A stretch of DNA of 64,000 nucleotides, from NCBI RefSeq assembly GCF_023276355.1, contig NZ_JALLPL010000001.1, forward strand, positions 1,612,001 to 1,676,000. Reading direction: 5' to 3'. The DNA comes from Haloplanus sp. XH21 (GTDB lineage Archaea; Halobacteriota; Halobacteria; Halobacteriales; Haloferacaceae). Below the pieces are notes generated by a model that saw nothing but the letters and a program-made list of their open reading frames with translations, did not search any database and had not been told where the DNA came from. Each line of letters begins with the position of its first letter. Position 1 is the stretch's first letter. The translations under genes and the position numbers were made by a program. This document shows, piece by piece, positions 8,490 to 15,430 of the stretch.

Positions 8490-9182
8490 TCACGCGTCCG
8501 CGCGTTCGATCAGCGAGGGGTCGTCGACGGTCGGATCGTTCACTCGCGGCGAGACGGGGGAGGCCGTCAGATCGATGTCCGGCGGGTCGAGAAGTTCGAC
8601 TGCCTCGTCGAGCGACCCGTGGAGCCACGTCGACTCCTCGCTCGGATCGAGGATGACGGCCATCCGGTGATGCAGGTCAGAGACGAGGCCGTTCGGTTCC
8701 GTCGTCACGATGGCGAAGGAATCGATCGGATCGGCGTCGTCGGACGCAGGCCCGCCGGTGAACTCTCCCAGCCCGGTCTGACGGGTTTCGGGGTGCCACC
8801 GCGACCAGATCCCCGCCATCGCGAATGGGCGGTCGTCCGCGAACGCGACCCGGTACGGTCGCGTGCCGCTGTCGCGGTCGACCCACTCGTAGAAACCGTC
8901 CGCGGGGACGAGACACCGGCGGTGTTCGACCGACTCCGCGAAACTCGGCTTCTCCGTCAAGGTTTCTGCCCGCGCGTTGATGAGGTCCGTCGAGGCGCTG
9001 TCGGCCCATTCGGGGATGAGTCCCCACTGTTTGTGGGCCATTCGGTCGGGGTCGTCGCCGGTGACGACCGGCAGCGACTGCCCTGGTGCGCAGTTGTACT
9101 GCGGATCGAACGTCGGGGTCCGCGTCCCGAAGCGTTCGGCTAGTTCCTCGGCCGGCGTGAATAGGGTGTACCGCCCGCACAT
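8490..9182 (-). CDS. yedK: SRAP family (YedK/HMCES) abasic-site shielding protein
   Basis: DNA-repair protein of 230 aa that covalently crosslinks to abasic sites in single-stranded DNA through its N-terminal cysteine. The family hallmark is intact: MCGRYTL at the N-terminus (Cys2 exposed after Met removal), INARAET near residue 69, GFYEW near 100, and the catalytic-His motif HHRMAVIL near 160. Length matches the family. A rev-strand TATA-like TTTATC around 9208-9214 is about 27 nt before the start, consistent with a leaderless transcript. Confidence 0.92.
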   Translation of the reverse strand: MCGRYTLFTPAEELAERFGTRTPTFDPQYNCAPGQSLPVVTGDDPDRMAHKQWGLIPEWADSASTDLINARAETLTEKPSFAESVEHRRCLVPADGFYEWVDRDSGTRPYRVAFADDRPFAMAGIWSRWHPETRQTGLGEFTGGPASDDADPIDSFAIVTTEPNGLVSDLHHRMAVILDPSEESTWLHGSLDEAVELLDPPDIDLTASPVSPRVNDPTVDDPSLIERADA

Positions 9183-9400
9183 ACCGTCGCTTTGGCCGGT
9201 GTCGGGATAAACGGGTCGGCTGAGTCGAGTACGCCATCGCCGTCTCGCGCGGTTCGTGAGTGACGGGGTCTATAAAGTATATGGCGCTATATCGAACCGT
9301 TCGGCGTTTGCTTACAGGTCACCGCTGACGTGATCGGTGCAGTCCCGCGACGTATCCAAGACATCAAAATCGGTCAGTGCACTCGTGTTCAGCACGAGAG

Positions 9401-9694
9401 TCATCCCTTGACGGTGTACCCGTTTTCTTTGAGTAGTTCACGGACACGCTCCTCGTGATCGCCCTGCAGTTCGATGTGGTCTCCTTTGACCGTGCCACCG
9501 GTTCCGAGTGCGGATTTCAGCTCCGAAGCGAGTGATTCGAGGTCGGTGTCGCCTTCGAATCCCTCGACAATGACCATTTTCTTGCCATACCGACGCTCTT
9601 CGGTCCGGGCAGTCAACTGCTGCGTCGCACGGTCCAGATCTTCGAGCGGGTCCTCAGGGACATCGACATCCTCGAATGACTTGTTGTCTGTCAT
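9401..9694 (-). CDS. Translation initiation factor SUI1/eIF1 family
   Basis: SUI1-fold protein of 97 aa, with the conserved core RRYGKKMVIVEGF (residues 35-47) and ALGTGGTV (63-70). The family controls start-codon selection in archaea. An acidic N-terminal extension is present. It lies 16 bp downstream of the HxlR regulator on the same strand and is probably co-transcribed with it. This whole stretch (about 9.3-12.2 kb) uses more A/T-ending codons than its surroundings, so this may be an acquired second SUI1 paralogue rather than the housekeeping copy; that is inference. Confidence 0.88.
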   Translation of the reverse strand: MTDNKSFEDVDVPEDPLEDLDRATQQLTARTEERRYGKKMVIVEGFEGDTDLESLASELKSALGTGGTVKGDHIELQGDHEERVRELLKENGYTVKG

Positions 9695-9710
9695 GTGGTG
9701 ACCCCCGAAT

Positions 9711-10052
9711 TCAGAGCCACTCGTCGCCCCACTCGTCTAACACGTCGAAGACGGGACAGAGCGCGCCACCTTTCTCAGTCAGGCTGTAATAGCTCGCGAC
9801 TGGCGATTCGAACTCCTTTCGGTTCTCGATGAGCTCTTCGTCCTCCAAGTCGTCAAGCACGCGCGAGAGGGTGTACGAACTCGCCCCCGTCGATCGCTTG
9901 AGTTCGTTGAACCGTTTTTCGCCGTCTCGCAGGTCGTTGAGGACGATGAGCTTCCACTTCGAACCGATCTCCTCGATCGATCCCACTACATTACAAACAT
10001 CTGCATTCCGTTGCTCGATGTCGGATTCGGACGTCGGTGGTTGTGTCGCCAT
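9711..10052 (-). CDS. HxlR-family winged-helix regulator
   Basis: Regulator of 113 aa with the HxlR/DUF24 pattern: a single N-terminal cysteine (C20) 13 residues before the conserved GSKW, a winged helix through about residue 95, and a second cysteine (C99) in GALCPVFDVLDEW. In Bacillus the HxlR proteins YodB and CatR use the corresponding N-terminal Cys to sense quinones and diamide, and control a DoxX-plus-dioxygenase operon. Here the divergent operon has just that composition, so a thiol-based electrophile sensor is a reasonable inference. Repeated TACTTGGT motifs flank the shared promoter. Confidence 0.87.
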   Translation of the reverse strand: MATQPPTSESDIEQRNADVCNVVGSIEEIGSKWKLIVLNDLRDGEKRFNELKRSTGASSYTLSRVLDDLEDEELIENRKEFESPVASYYSLTEKGGALCPVFDVLDEWGDEWL

Positions 10053-10110
10053 TACTTGGTTAGATTATTGTTGCCTGAAGTATATATAGATTTGGTAGCC
10101 TACTTGGTAA
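10052..10110. promoter_or_regulatory. Divergent HxlR/SDR promoter with TACTTGGT repeats
   Basis: A strong TATA box (GTATATATAG, about 10080-10089) lies 29 nt before the SDR start, fitting a leaderless mRNA. Two copies of TACTTGGT (10053-10060 and 10101-10108) bracket it. The second adjoins an inverted repeat GTAG-C-CTAC (10095-10103). The first copy abuts the HxlR start codon and the second lies just upstream of the SDR start. These are candidate HxlR-binding sites. Confidence 0.55.
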
Positions 10111-10114
10111 TGTA

Positions 10115-10816
10115 ATGGAACTACAAAACGCGACGGTGCTTGTGACCGGTGCGACCGGCAACATAGGCCCATACGTGACGGACCAGCTCGTTGACCAGGG
10201 CGCCGGTGTGATCGGCACCTACGTTACCGAGACCGAGAGAGATGCTGTCGAAAGCCGCGCTGAGTACGCCGATGCGGTGTCATACCACCGAGTCGATCTT
10301 ACCGACCAAGCGGCGGTCGAAGCGTTCGCTGAGGCCGTCACCGAGGAACACGACTCGGTCGACCACATCGTCGGCCTCGCTGGCGGGTTCTCGATGGGCG
10401 GCATCAACGAAACCGATGGCGACGCATTTGAATCCGCTCTCAGTCGCCACGCAACGACGGCATTCCTGACCGTCAAGGCGTTCGCGGACCAGCTCAATGA
10501 ACACAGTAGTATCGTGCTGTTCAGCTCCGACCGGGCGATCGATCCGGTGTCGGGCACGCTGGCCTACAACGTGGGGAAGGGTGCGGTCCGGACGTTGACC
10601 GAGTCGCTCGATGTCGAGCTCGATGCTCGCGTCAACGCGATCGCCCCGTTCCTCATCGACGTGCCGGGGAACCGCGAAGCGATGCCGGACGCCGACTTCT
10701 CCGAGTGGACGGCCCCTACGTCGGTCGTCGATGAAGTGGTCCACCTGCTCTCGAATGAGGGTGTAACGGGCCAGATCGTCCAGATGACTGGCGGTCAGCC
10801 GGAGCTGGTGGAATAA
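10115..10816 (+). CDS. Short-chain dehydrogenase/reductase (SDR)
   Basis: NAD(P)-dependent oxidoreductase of 233 aa. The Rossmann motif TGATGNIG is at residues 11-18, an NAG-like strand appears as GLAGGF near 90, and the catalytic serine region VLFSSDRA and YNVGK (Tyr/Lys) follow. The fold is intact, although the protein is slightly short. It is the first gene of an operon with DoxX (1-bp overlap, TAATG) and a two-domain dioxygenase, so a role in carbonyl or quinone detoxification is plausible. The substrate cannot be told. Confidence 0.85.
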   Translation: MELQNATVLVTGATGNIGPYVTDQLVDQGAGVIGTYVTETERDAVESRAEYADAVSYHRVDLTDQAAVEAFAEAVTEEHDSVDHIVGLAGGFSMGGINETDGDAFESALSRHATTAFLTVKAFADQLNEHSSIVLFSSDRAIDPVSGTLAYNVGKGAVRTLTESLDVELDARVNAIAPFLIDVPGNREAMPDADFSEWTAPTSVVDEVVHLLSNEGVTGQIVQMTGGQPELVE

Positions 10817-11307
10817 TGGCCCAGACCGTATCACGCCAACTGTCATCCGAGACGACTACGCGGTGGAGTCTGCCCCTCGTTCGACTCGCCCTCGGGATCC
10901 CGATGCTTATCGCAGGCGTCGGCAAAGTCTTCGGAGTCGGACCGAAACCGATGGGTATCTCGGGCTTCGCAGGGTTCTTGGCGAGCCTCGGCGTTCCACT
11001 CCCCACGATTGCTGCGTGGGGGGTCGGTCTCGTCGAACTTGTCGGCGGTATCTTGTTGCTAGTCGGCTTGGCCGTTCGACTCGCAAGCGCGGTGATCGCC
11101 ATCGACATGCTCGTCGCGACAGTCCTGTACCATCTTCCCAATGGGTATCCGGTCACGAGTAACGGTATCGAACTGACGCTCACGCTAACCGTGATCGCAG
11201 TAGCGCTCGTCCTGAGTGGCCCTGGAGCGTTCTCGATCGAAGGGGTACTGTTCGACCAAGAGGACCGCTCCGCTGACTCGTCTCAGTCGAGAGGCAGGGA
11301 CGAATAA
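10816..11307 (+). CDS. DoxX family membrane protein (CatD/MhqP-like)
   Basis: Integral membrane protein of 163 aa with four predicted helices (about 15-40, 50-85, 90-112 and 118-140). The DoxX signature is visible in PLVRLALGIPMLIAGVGK and the following Pro/Gly-rich helices. It overlaps the SDR stop by one base. In Bacillus, DoxX proteins CatD and MhqP are co-transcribed with ring-cleaving VOC dioxygenases and serve in quinone resistance; the order DoxX then VOC is the same here. Confidence 0.85.
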   Translation: MAQTVSRQLSSETTTRWSLPLVRLALGIPMLIAGVGKVFGVGPKPMGISGFAGFLASLGVPLPTIAAWGVGLVELVGGILLLVGLAVRLASAVIAIDMLVATVLYHLPNGYPVTSNGIELTLTLTVIAVALVLSGPGAFSIEGVLFDQEDRSADSSQSRGRDE

Positions 11308-11337
11308 GTAGCGCTCGCGTTTATTTTCATAGTATCA

Positions 11338-12177
11338 ATGACTACAGACGTACTCCCGCAAGGAACACGTATCGGCCGGACAGCGCTTCGCGTCGCCGAC
11401 CTCGATGAGATGAGCGGATTCTACCGGGATGTCGTCGGCCTCAGTGTGCTCCGCCTAGACGACACGACCGCCGTTCTCGGGGTTGACGACACGTCACTGC
11501 TCGTCCTGGAGGGAGCGGAAGATGCCCTGAAGCGTCACCGAGCTGCAACTGGGCTCTACCACAATGCATTCAGAGTGCCCTCACGTGAGGCGCTCGGTGA
11601 CGCGCTCGGTCGGATACGAGAGCACTGGCAGCTCGGTGGTGCGTCTGACCATCTCGTCAGCGAGGCGCTGTATCTCACAGACCCCGAGGGGAATGGCGTT
11701 GAGATCTACCGGGACTTCCCCCGCGACGAGTGGTCCATCGACGACAATGGGAAGATCAGAATCGGCTCCGACCGACTCGATCTCGATAGGATCGAAGCCG
11801 CTGGTGGTGGTGATGCTCGGGCACCGCCGGGCACAGACGTCGGCCATGTCCATCTCGAAGTCTCCTCGATTGACGCATTCAGGGACTTCTACGTAGACAC
11901 CCTCGGGTTCGAGGTGCAAGCAACCTGGCCAGACGCGCACTTCGTGTCTGCCGGAGAGTACCACCATCACATCGGGGCGAACACGTGGCACCATCGAACG
12001 GGGCCAAGCAACGGCCGAGGATTAGCCTGGTTCGAGGTGGTCCTTCCAGAGACACAGGCACTCGACGCGCTTCGAGATCGACTCGTTGGGAGCCAATCTA
12101 CCGTGACCGAAACGGATGAGGGTATCGTAGTCAGGGATGCAGACGAGATCGAGATTCGATTCCGAACCGAGACCTAA
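11338..12177 (+). CDS. Two-domain VOC dioxygenase (CatE/MhqO-like, catechol 2,3-dioxygenase type)
   Basis: Protein of 279 aa made of two glyoxalase/VOC modules (about 10-125 and 160-275). The first has a metal-ligand-like pattern ending YLTDPEGNGVEIYRD; the second begins HVHLEVSSIDAFRDFY and contains HIGANTWHHRTG. This matches thiol-dependent extradiol dioxygenases that open catechol rings. It follows DoxX by 30 bp and is probably part of the same transcript. A glyoxalase-like lyase role cannot be excluded. A hairpin pair 30 bp downstream may end the operon. Confidence 0.85.
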   Translation: MTTDVLPQGTRIGRTALRVADLDEMSGFYRDVVGLSVLRLDDTTAVLGVDDTSLLVLEGAEDALKRHRAATGLYHNAFRVPSREALGDALGRIREHWQLGGASDHLVSEALYLTDPEGNGVEIYRDFPRDEWSIDDNGKIRIGSDRLDLDRIEAAGGGDARAPPGTDVGHVHLEVSSIDAFRDFYVDTLGFEVQATWPDAHFVSAGEYHHHIGANTWHHRTGPSNGRGLAWFEVVLPETQALDALRDRLVGSQSTVTETDEGIVVRDADEIEIRFRTET

Positions 12178-12208
12178 CTCGTCGTTCCACCGTTTCTTCC
12201 TCGTTTGA

Positions 12209-12237
12209 GCCTCCGCGGAGGCAGTTCACGTTGAACT
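12209..12237. terminator. Tandem short palindromes after the dioxygenase operon
   Basis: A perfect 14-bp palindrome GCCTCCGCGGAGGC (12209-12222) is followed at once by AGTTCA-CGT-TGAACT (12223-12237). They lie about 30 bp past the dioxygenase stop and could form consecutive hairpins in its 3' end. The rest of 12178-12399 holds no convincing gene, only a TATA-like GATATAT at 12367-12373. Confidence 0.4.
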
Positions 12238-12399
12238 TCTCACCTCAATCGGTTGTAACCGAGATGCGTAGCGGCGCTGGCTATGAGTGCTCTCGCTCTC
12301 GCTGAGTGTCTGAGTCAGTCAGGGTCGACGCAGAGCGCCGGTTAGCGCGGATGTCCCATCCCAACAGATATATCGCTACGTCCGGTAGGGAAACCACCA

Positions 12400-12480
12400 A
12401 TGGATCACCGGATCACGAACGGAGCGGGTCGTTCCGACGCGAGCGATTTCGCCGGCGACGGTCGAGCGGAGGCACGATAA
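12400..12480 (+). CDS. Possible 26-codon upstream ORF
   Basis: A short ORF (ATG at 12400, TAA at 12478-12480) starts about 30 nt after a TATA-like GATATAT (12367-12373), so it would be read from a leaderless mRNA. Its 3' end contains a GGAGG (12468-12472) positioned as ribosome-binding site for the 49-codon ORF that begins one base after its stop. The peptide has no recognisable motif. It may act only as a translational leader. Confidence 0.35.
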   Translation: MDHRITNGAGRSDASDFAGDGRAEAR

Positions 12481-12481
12481 C

Positions 12482-12631
12482 ATGCCCTGGGGCGTCAACA
12501 CCGAGTACACCGAAGACGAGGCAGCGGACGTCGAAATCGACGAGGACCAAGAGAAAGTCGACCGGAGCGAAGAAGGGTCCGAGACCACGGCCGATTTCGA
12601 TGTCGACGAAGCGATTTCGAACCTGGACTAA
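12482..12631 (+). CDS. Small acidic protein, 49 aa
   Basis: Very acidic small ORF beginning MPWGVNTEY and ending DEAISNLD. It is preceded by a good Shine-Dalgarno sequence (GGAGG, 9-nt spacing), unusual in this mostly leaderless neighbourhood, and by an upstream 26-codon ORF. The composition (Glu/Asp-rich, haloarchaeal) and the SD support a real gene. No function can be named. Confidence 0.6.
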   Translation: MPWGVNTEYTEDEAADVEIDEDQEKVDRSEEGSETTADFDVDEAISNLD

Positions 12632-12693
12632 CGCACCGGCGTCGGTGTGTCCAGGACGCGAGCTTTTTGCCTCCCCACCGCGCACGGACGTTC

Positions 12694-13443
12694 GTGCGCA
12701 TCGAGAACAGTTTCATCCCGATACGCGGCGTGGGCGAGACGACCGAGCGCCGACTCTGGGAAGCCGGCATCACTCACTGGGAGGAGTTCGACGGCTCCGT
12801 CGTCGGCCCGACCACCGCCGACCGCATCCACGAGTTCGTCGACCTGGCGACCGACCACCTCAGCCGGGGGAACGCCCGCTTTTTCGACGACTCGTTCCCC
12901 TCCGGCGAGCGCTGGCGACTCTACGAGAACTTCCGTGACGACGCCCTGTGTTTCGACATCGAGACGACGGGGCTCGACGCCGACCGCAACGACGTGACGA
13001 CGGTGAGTTTCTACCGCGACGGGGCGGTCGACACCCTGATTCGCGGCGACGACCTCACCGCCGGCGCGCTTCGCGAGCAGTTCGCGGACGCCCCCCTTAT
13101 CGTCACGTTCAACGGCGCTCGCTTCGACGTGCCCTTCCTCGAGGAATCGTTCGACGTCGAGATCACGGCGCCCCACCTCGACCTCATGTACCCCTGTCGC
13201 CGTCTCGACCTCACGGGCGGCCTGAAACCCATCGAACAGGAAATCGACATCGACCGCGACCGCCCCGACCTCTCCGGGAAGGACGCCGTTCGGCTCTGGC
13301 GAGAGTACGAACGCGGCGACGAGGCCGCTCTCGAGACGCTCGTCTCGTACAACCGCGAGGACACCGAGAACCTCGCCCGTCTCGCCGACCACGTTACCGC
13401 CCGTCTCCACGAAGCTGTCTGCCCCTCGAACGCGACGTTTTAG
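12694..13443 (+). CDS. RNase H-like (DEDD/YprB-type) exonuclease-fold protein
   Basis: Protein of 249 aa with a short helix-hairpin-helix-like N-terminus (GVGETTERRLWEAGI, residues 11-25) and an RNase H-fold exonuclease domain. DEDD-type motifs are present: CFDIETTGLD (Exo I), TFNGARFDVPFL (Exo II), and a late YNREDTENL (Exo III, Tyr/Asp). It resembles YprB-type predicted nucleases. The start is taken as GTG 12694 because CTTTTTGC (12663-12670) sits 28 nt before it and the family starts at RIENSF; an earlier TTG is in frame. Function in DNA or RNA processing is inferred only. Confidence 0.78.
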   Translation: MRIENSFIPIRGVGETTERRLWEAGITHWEEFDGSVVGPTTADRIHEFVDLATDHLSRGNARFFDDSFPSGERWRLYENFRDDALCFDIETTGLDADRNDVTTVSFYRDGAVDTLIRGDDLTAGALREQFADAPLIVTFNGARFDVPFLEESFDVEITAPHLDLMYPCRRLDLTGGLKPIEQEIDIDRDRPDLSGKDAVRLWREYERGDEAALETLVSYNREDTENLARLADHVTARLHEAVCPSNATF

Positions 13444-13485
13444 GCAAACCTAAACACTCAAGTAAGACGGTCCGCTGGTGGAGAT

Positions 13486-14211
13486 ATGGACTACACGTTC
13501 GACGACGTCGCCGTCGTGATGGGGACGTACAACGAGGAAGAAGCGATCGGCAGTGTGCTCGCCGACATCGACCGCGTGACCGACGGCAAGGCCGAGGTGG
13601 TCTGTGTCGACGGGTCGAGCGACCGCACGCCGGATATCGCCCGCGGGATGGGCGCGACCGTCATCGAACAGGAGCCACAGGGCTACGGCGTCGCCGTCCG
13701 CGAGGCCGTGCTCACGCCGGATCGTCCGGTGGTCGTCACGACCGACTGTGACGACACCTACCCGATAGAGCGCCTGCCCGACTTCCTCGACCGCATCAAC
13801 GAGGGGTACGACGTGGTGAGCGGCGACCGCATCACACCCCGGCCCGAGACGATGCCGCGGCTGAACCGCCTGGGCAACCGCGCCTTCGCAGCCCTCGCGA
13901 GCCTCCTCCTCGGCCGCCGTCTCCACGACGTGACGACCGGGATGCGTGCCTACCGCCGCGACCTGCTGCAGCGCATCGAGTGGACCGAGAACACGGGGCT
14001 GTCGGCCGAACTCCTGATGCGCCCCGTCGCGCGCAACTACCGCGCGACCGAGGTGCCCATCGACTACCGCGAGCGGGCGGGCGAGACGAAACTCGATCCG
14101 TTCCGCGGCGGCGCCGCCATCGCGAAATCCATTCTCCGGATCGGTATCGAAGAGCGACTGGATCGGGACATCGGCGGCCTCATACCGACCGACAGCGTCG
14201 ACCGCACCTAG
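13486..14211 (+). CDS. Family 2 glycosyltransferase (dolichol-phosphate sugar synthase-like)
   Basis: GT-A fold enzyme of 241 aa. The nucleotide-sugar site is visible in VVMGTYNEEEAIG (residues 10-22) and VVCVDGSSDRT; the metal-binding DDT is in TTDCDDTYP, and a late RERAGETKLDP motif is typical of dolichyl-phosphate glycosyltransferases. It probably transfers a sugar to a lipid carrier or works in N-glycosylation or glycolipid synthesis. It has no C-terminal membrane helices. A small palindrome, TTTAGG-CAAA-CCTAAA, spans the stop codon of the gene before it. It overlaps the convergent 65-aa gene by CTAG. Confidence 0.84.
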   Translation: MDYTFDDVAVVMGTYNEEEAIGSVLADIDRVTDGKAEVVCVDGSSDRTPDIARGMGATVIEQEPQGYGVAVREAVLTPDRPVVVTTDCDDTYPIERLPDFLDRINEGYDVVSGDRITPRPETMPRLNRLGNRAFAALASLLLGRRLHDVTTGMRAYRRDLLQRIEWTENTGLSAELLMRPVARNYRATEVPIDYRERAGETKLDPFRGGAAIAKSILRIGIEERLDRDIGGLIPTDSVDRT

Positions 14212-14405
14212 TGGACGATATCCCCGATCCGTCGGGGTTCGCCCGTGAGCGTGGGCTCTTTCTCGACCATCTGTAGCACTTCGTGGTCGGTCACGTCGGG
14301 GTAGTTCTTCCCGACCGCGTTCTCGATCAGTTCTTTGTCGAGGCGGAACTCGGTGCCTTCGTAGACGACATCGACACCCTGCTCGTCGAAGGAGAGAACA
14401 GTCAT
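14208..14405 (-). CDS. Small conserved haloarchaeal protein, DUF5800-like
   Basis: Protein of 65 aa beginning MTVLSFDEQGVDVVYEGTEF. The sequence matches my recollection of the DUF5800 family found across haloarchaea; no function is known. A rev-strand TATA-like run (TTTTTTGTAC) lies about 26 nt upstream. Its stop overlaps the glycosyltransferase stop through a shared CTAG (14208-14211). Confidence 0.72.
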   Translation of the reverse strand: MTVLSFDEQGVDVVYEGTEFRLDKELIENAVGKNYPDVTDHEVLQMVEKEPTLTGEPRRIGDIVH

Positions 14406-14470
14406 GTACGGCGGTAGTGGGCGCGTACAAAAAACGCTGCCCTTCCGTCGGACGGCCGTCTGACGGCGGT

Positions 14471-14480
14471 TTTAATACTA
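14471..14480 (+). promoter_or_regulatory. TATA box of the bactofilin-like gene
   Basis: TTTAATACTA sits 26 nt before a GTG start, which predicts a leaderless transcript beginning at that GTG and so decides the start codon. Confidence 0.55.
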
Positions 14481-14499
14481 GTGTCGTCAACACACGCGC

Positions 14500-15351
14500 G
14501 TGTCACTCGGGAGGGACCCGCTCGACGCGCTCGAAATCCCCGACGGGACGACCGTCGAGGAACACGACCTCGTCACCGACGGCGACGTCATCGTTGGCGG
14601 CCAGAGTACCGTCGAGTTCGGCGTCCGCGGCCGGAACGTCGTCGGCGGCGAACGCGTCCGCTTCGGCGGCGACATCGAGGCCGAAGGCGACTGCCGCCTC
14701 GACATGTGGTGTGACGTGGCCGGGAACGTCCTCGTCGGCGACGACGCCTACCTCGGCGAACGCGTCCACATCGGCGGCCAACTCATGGTCTCCGGCGACC
14801 TCGACATCGGCGACGACGTCGAAATCGACGAGGGGTTCGAGGCCAACGGCTGGATCGTCATCCGGAACCCGGTGCCGACGCTCGTCTTCTATTTCATCGT
14901 CCTCTCACAGCTCCTCCGAGTCGGCGAGGCCGACGCCGCCGAGGAGATCGCCGACGCGCTGTCCGGCGACGCCCCGGACGACCCGCTCGTGATCCCCCGC
15001 GGCAGCGACATTTCGGACGACGCCTGGCGCGTCTCGACGCCCGCCACCGTCGGCGACGGCTGTCGCCTCCACGGCAATCTCCGCGCCCGATCCATCGAGA
15101 TGGGCACCGACAACAACGTCTTCGGCAGTCTGCGCGCTCGGGGCGACATCTCCGTCGGCGACGACACCCGCATCCACGGGGACGTTACCACGCGCGGCGG
15201 CACCGTCCGCCTCGAACCCGGGGTGCGCGTCCTCGGTGACGTGTCGTGTGCCGACCTCGAGCTCCACGAGGACGCCGTCGTCGACGGCTCGATCCGCTCG
15301 CGCGGCGAGATGCAGATCCTCCGCACCGACGACGGGCGCGACGCGGAGTGA
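14500..15351 (+). CDS. Bactofilin-like polymer-forming cytoskeletal protein (halofilin type)
   Basis: Protein of 283 aa made of short right-handed beta-helix repeats rich in G-D and V-x-G steps (for example DGDVIVGGQ, GDLDIGDDVEID, RGDISVGDDTRIHGDV), the hallmark of bactofilins. Two beta-helix blocks (about 15-125 and 170-275) are separated by a hydrophobic stretch (IVIRNPVPTLVFYFIVLSQL, about 125-144) and an acidic segment. That insert looks membrane-associating and is not part of a classical single-domain bactofilin. Halofilins in Haloferax affect cell shape; a similar role is inferred. The GTG start is supported by the TATA box 26 nt upstream. Confidence 0.82.
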   Translation: MSLGRDPLDALEIPDGTTVEEHDLVTDGDVIVGGQSTVEFGVRGRNVVGGERVRFGGDIEAEGDCRLDMWCDVAGNVLVGDDAYLGERVHIGGQLMVSGDLDIGDDVEIDEGFEANGWIVIRNPVPTLVFYFIVLSQLLRVGEADAAEEIADALSGDAPDDPLVIPRGSDISDDAWRVSTPATVGDGCRLHGNLRARSIEMGTDNNVFGSLRARGDISVGDDTRIHGDVTTRGGTVRLEPGVRVLGDVSCADLELHEDAVVDGSIRSRGEMQILRTDDGRDAE

Positions 15352-15430
15352 CCGTCGGGATAGCCACTCCGGCCGACCCGCCGTCTCAACGGACCGAAAG
15401 TAAATTCCCGCCGACTCGCCCACGTCCGGT

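Noticed and set aside
8122-8628. 168-codon minus-strand frame crossing from SRAP into the RHH gene
   Set aside because: Overlaps two well-supported genes and includes the AT-rich intergenic inverted repeat; composition is not protein-like.
12306-12938. 210-codon plus-strand frame over the small acidic ORFs and the RNase H-fold gene
   Set aside because: Ser/Arg/Pro-rich shadow; the promoter, SD and motif evidence supports the other frames.
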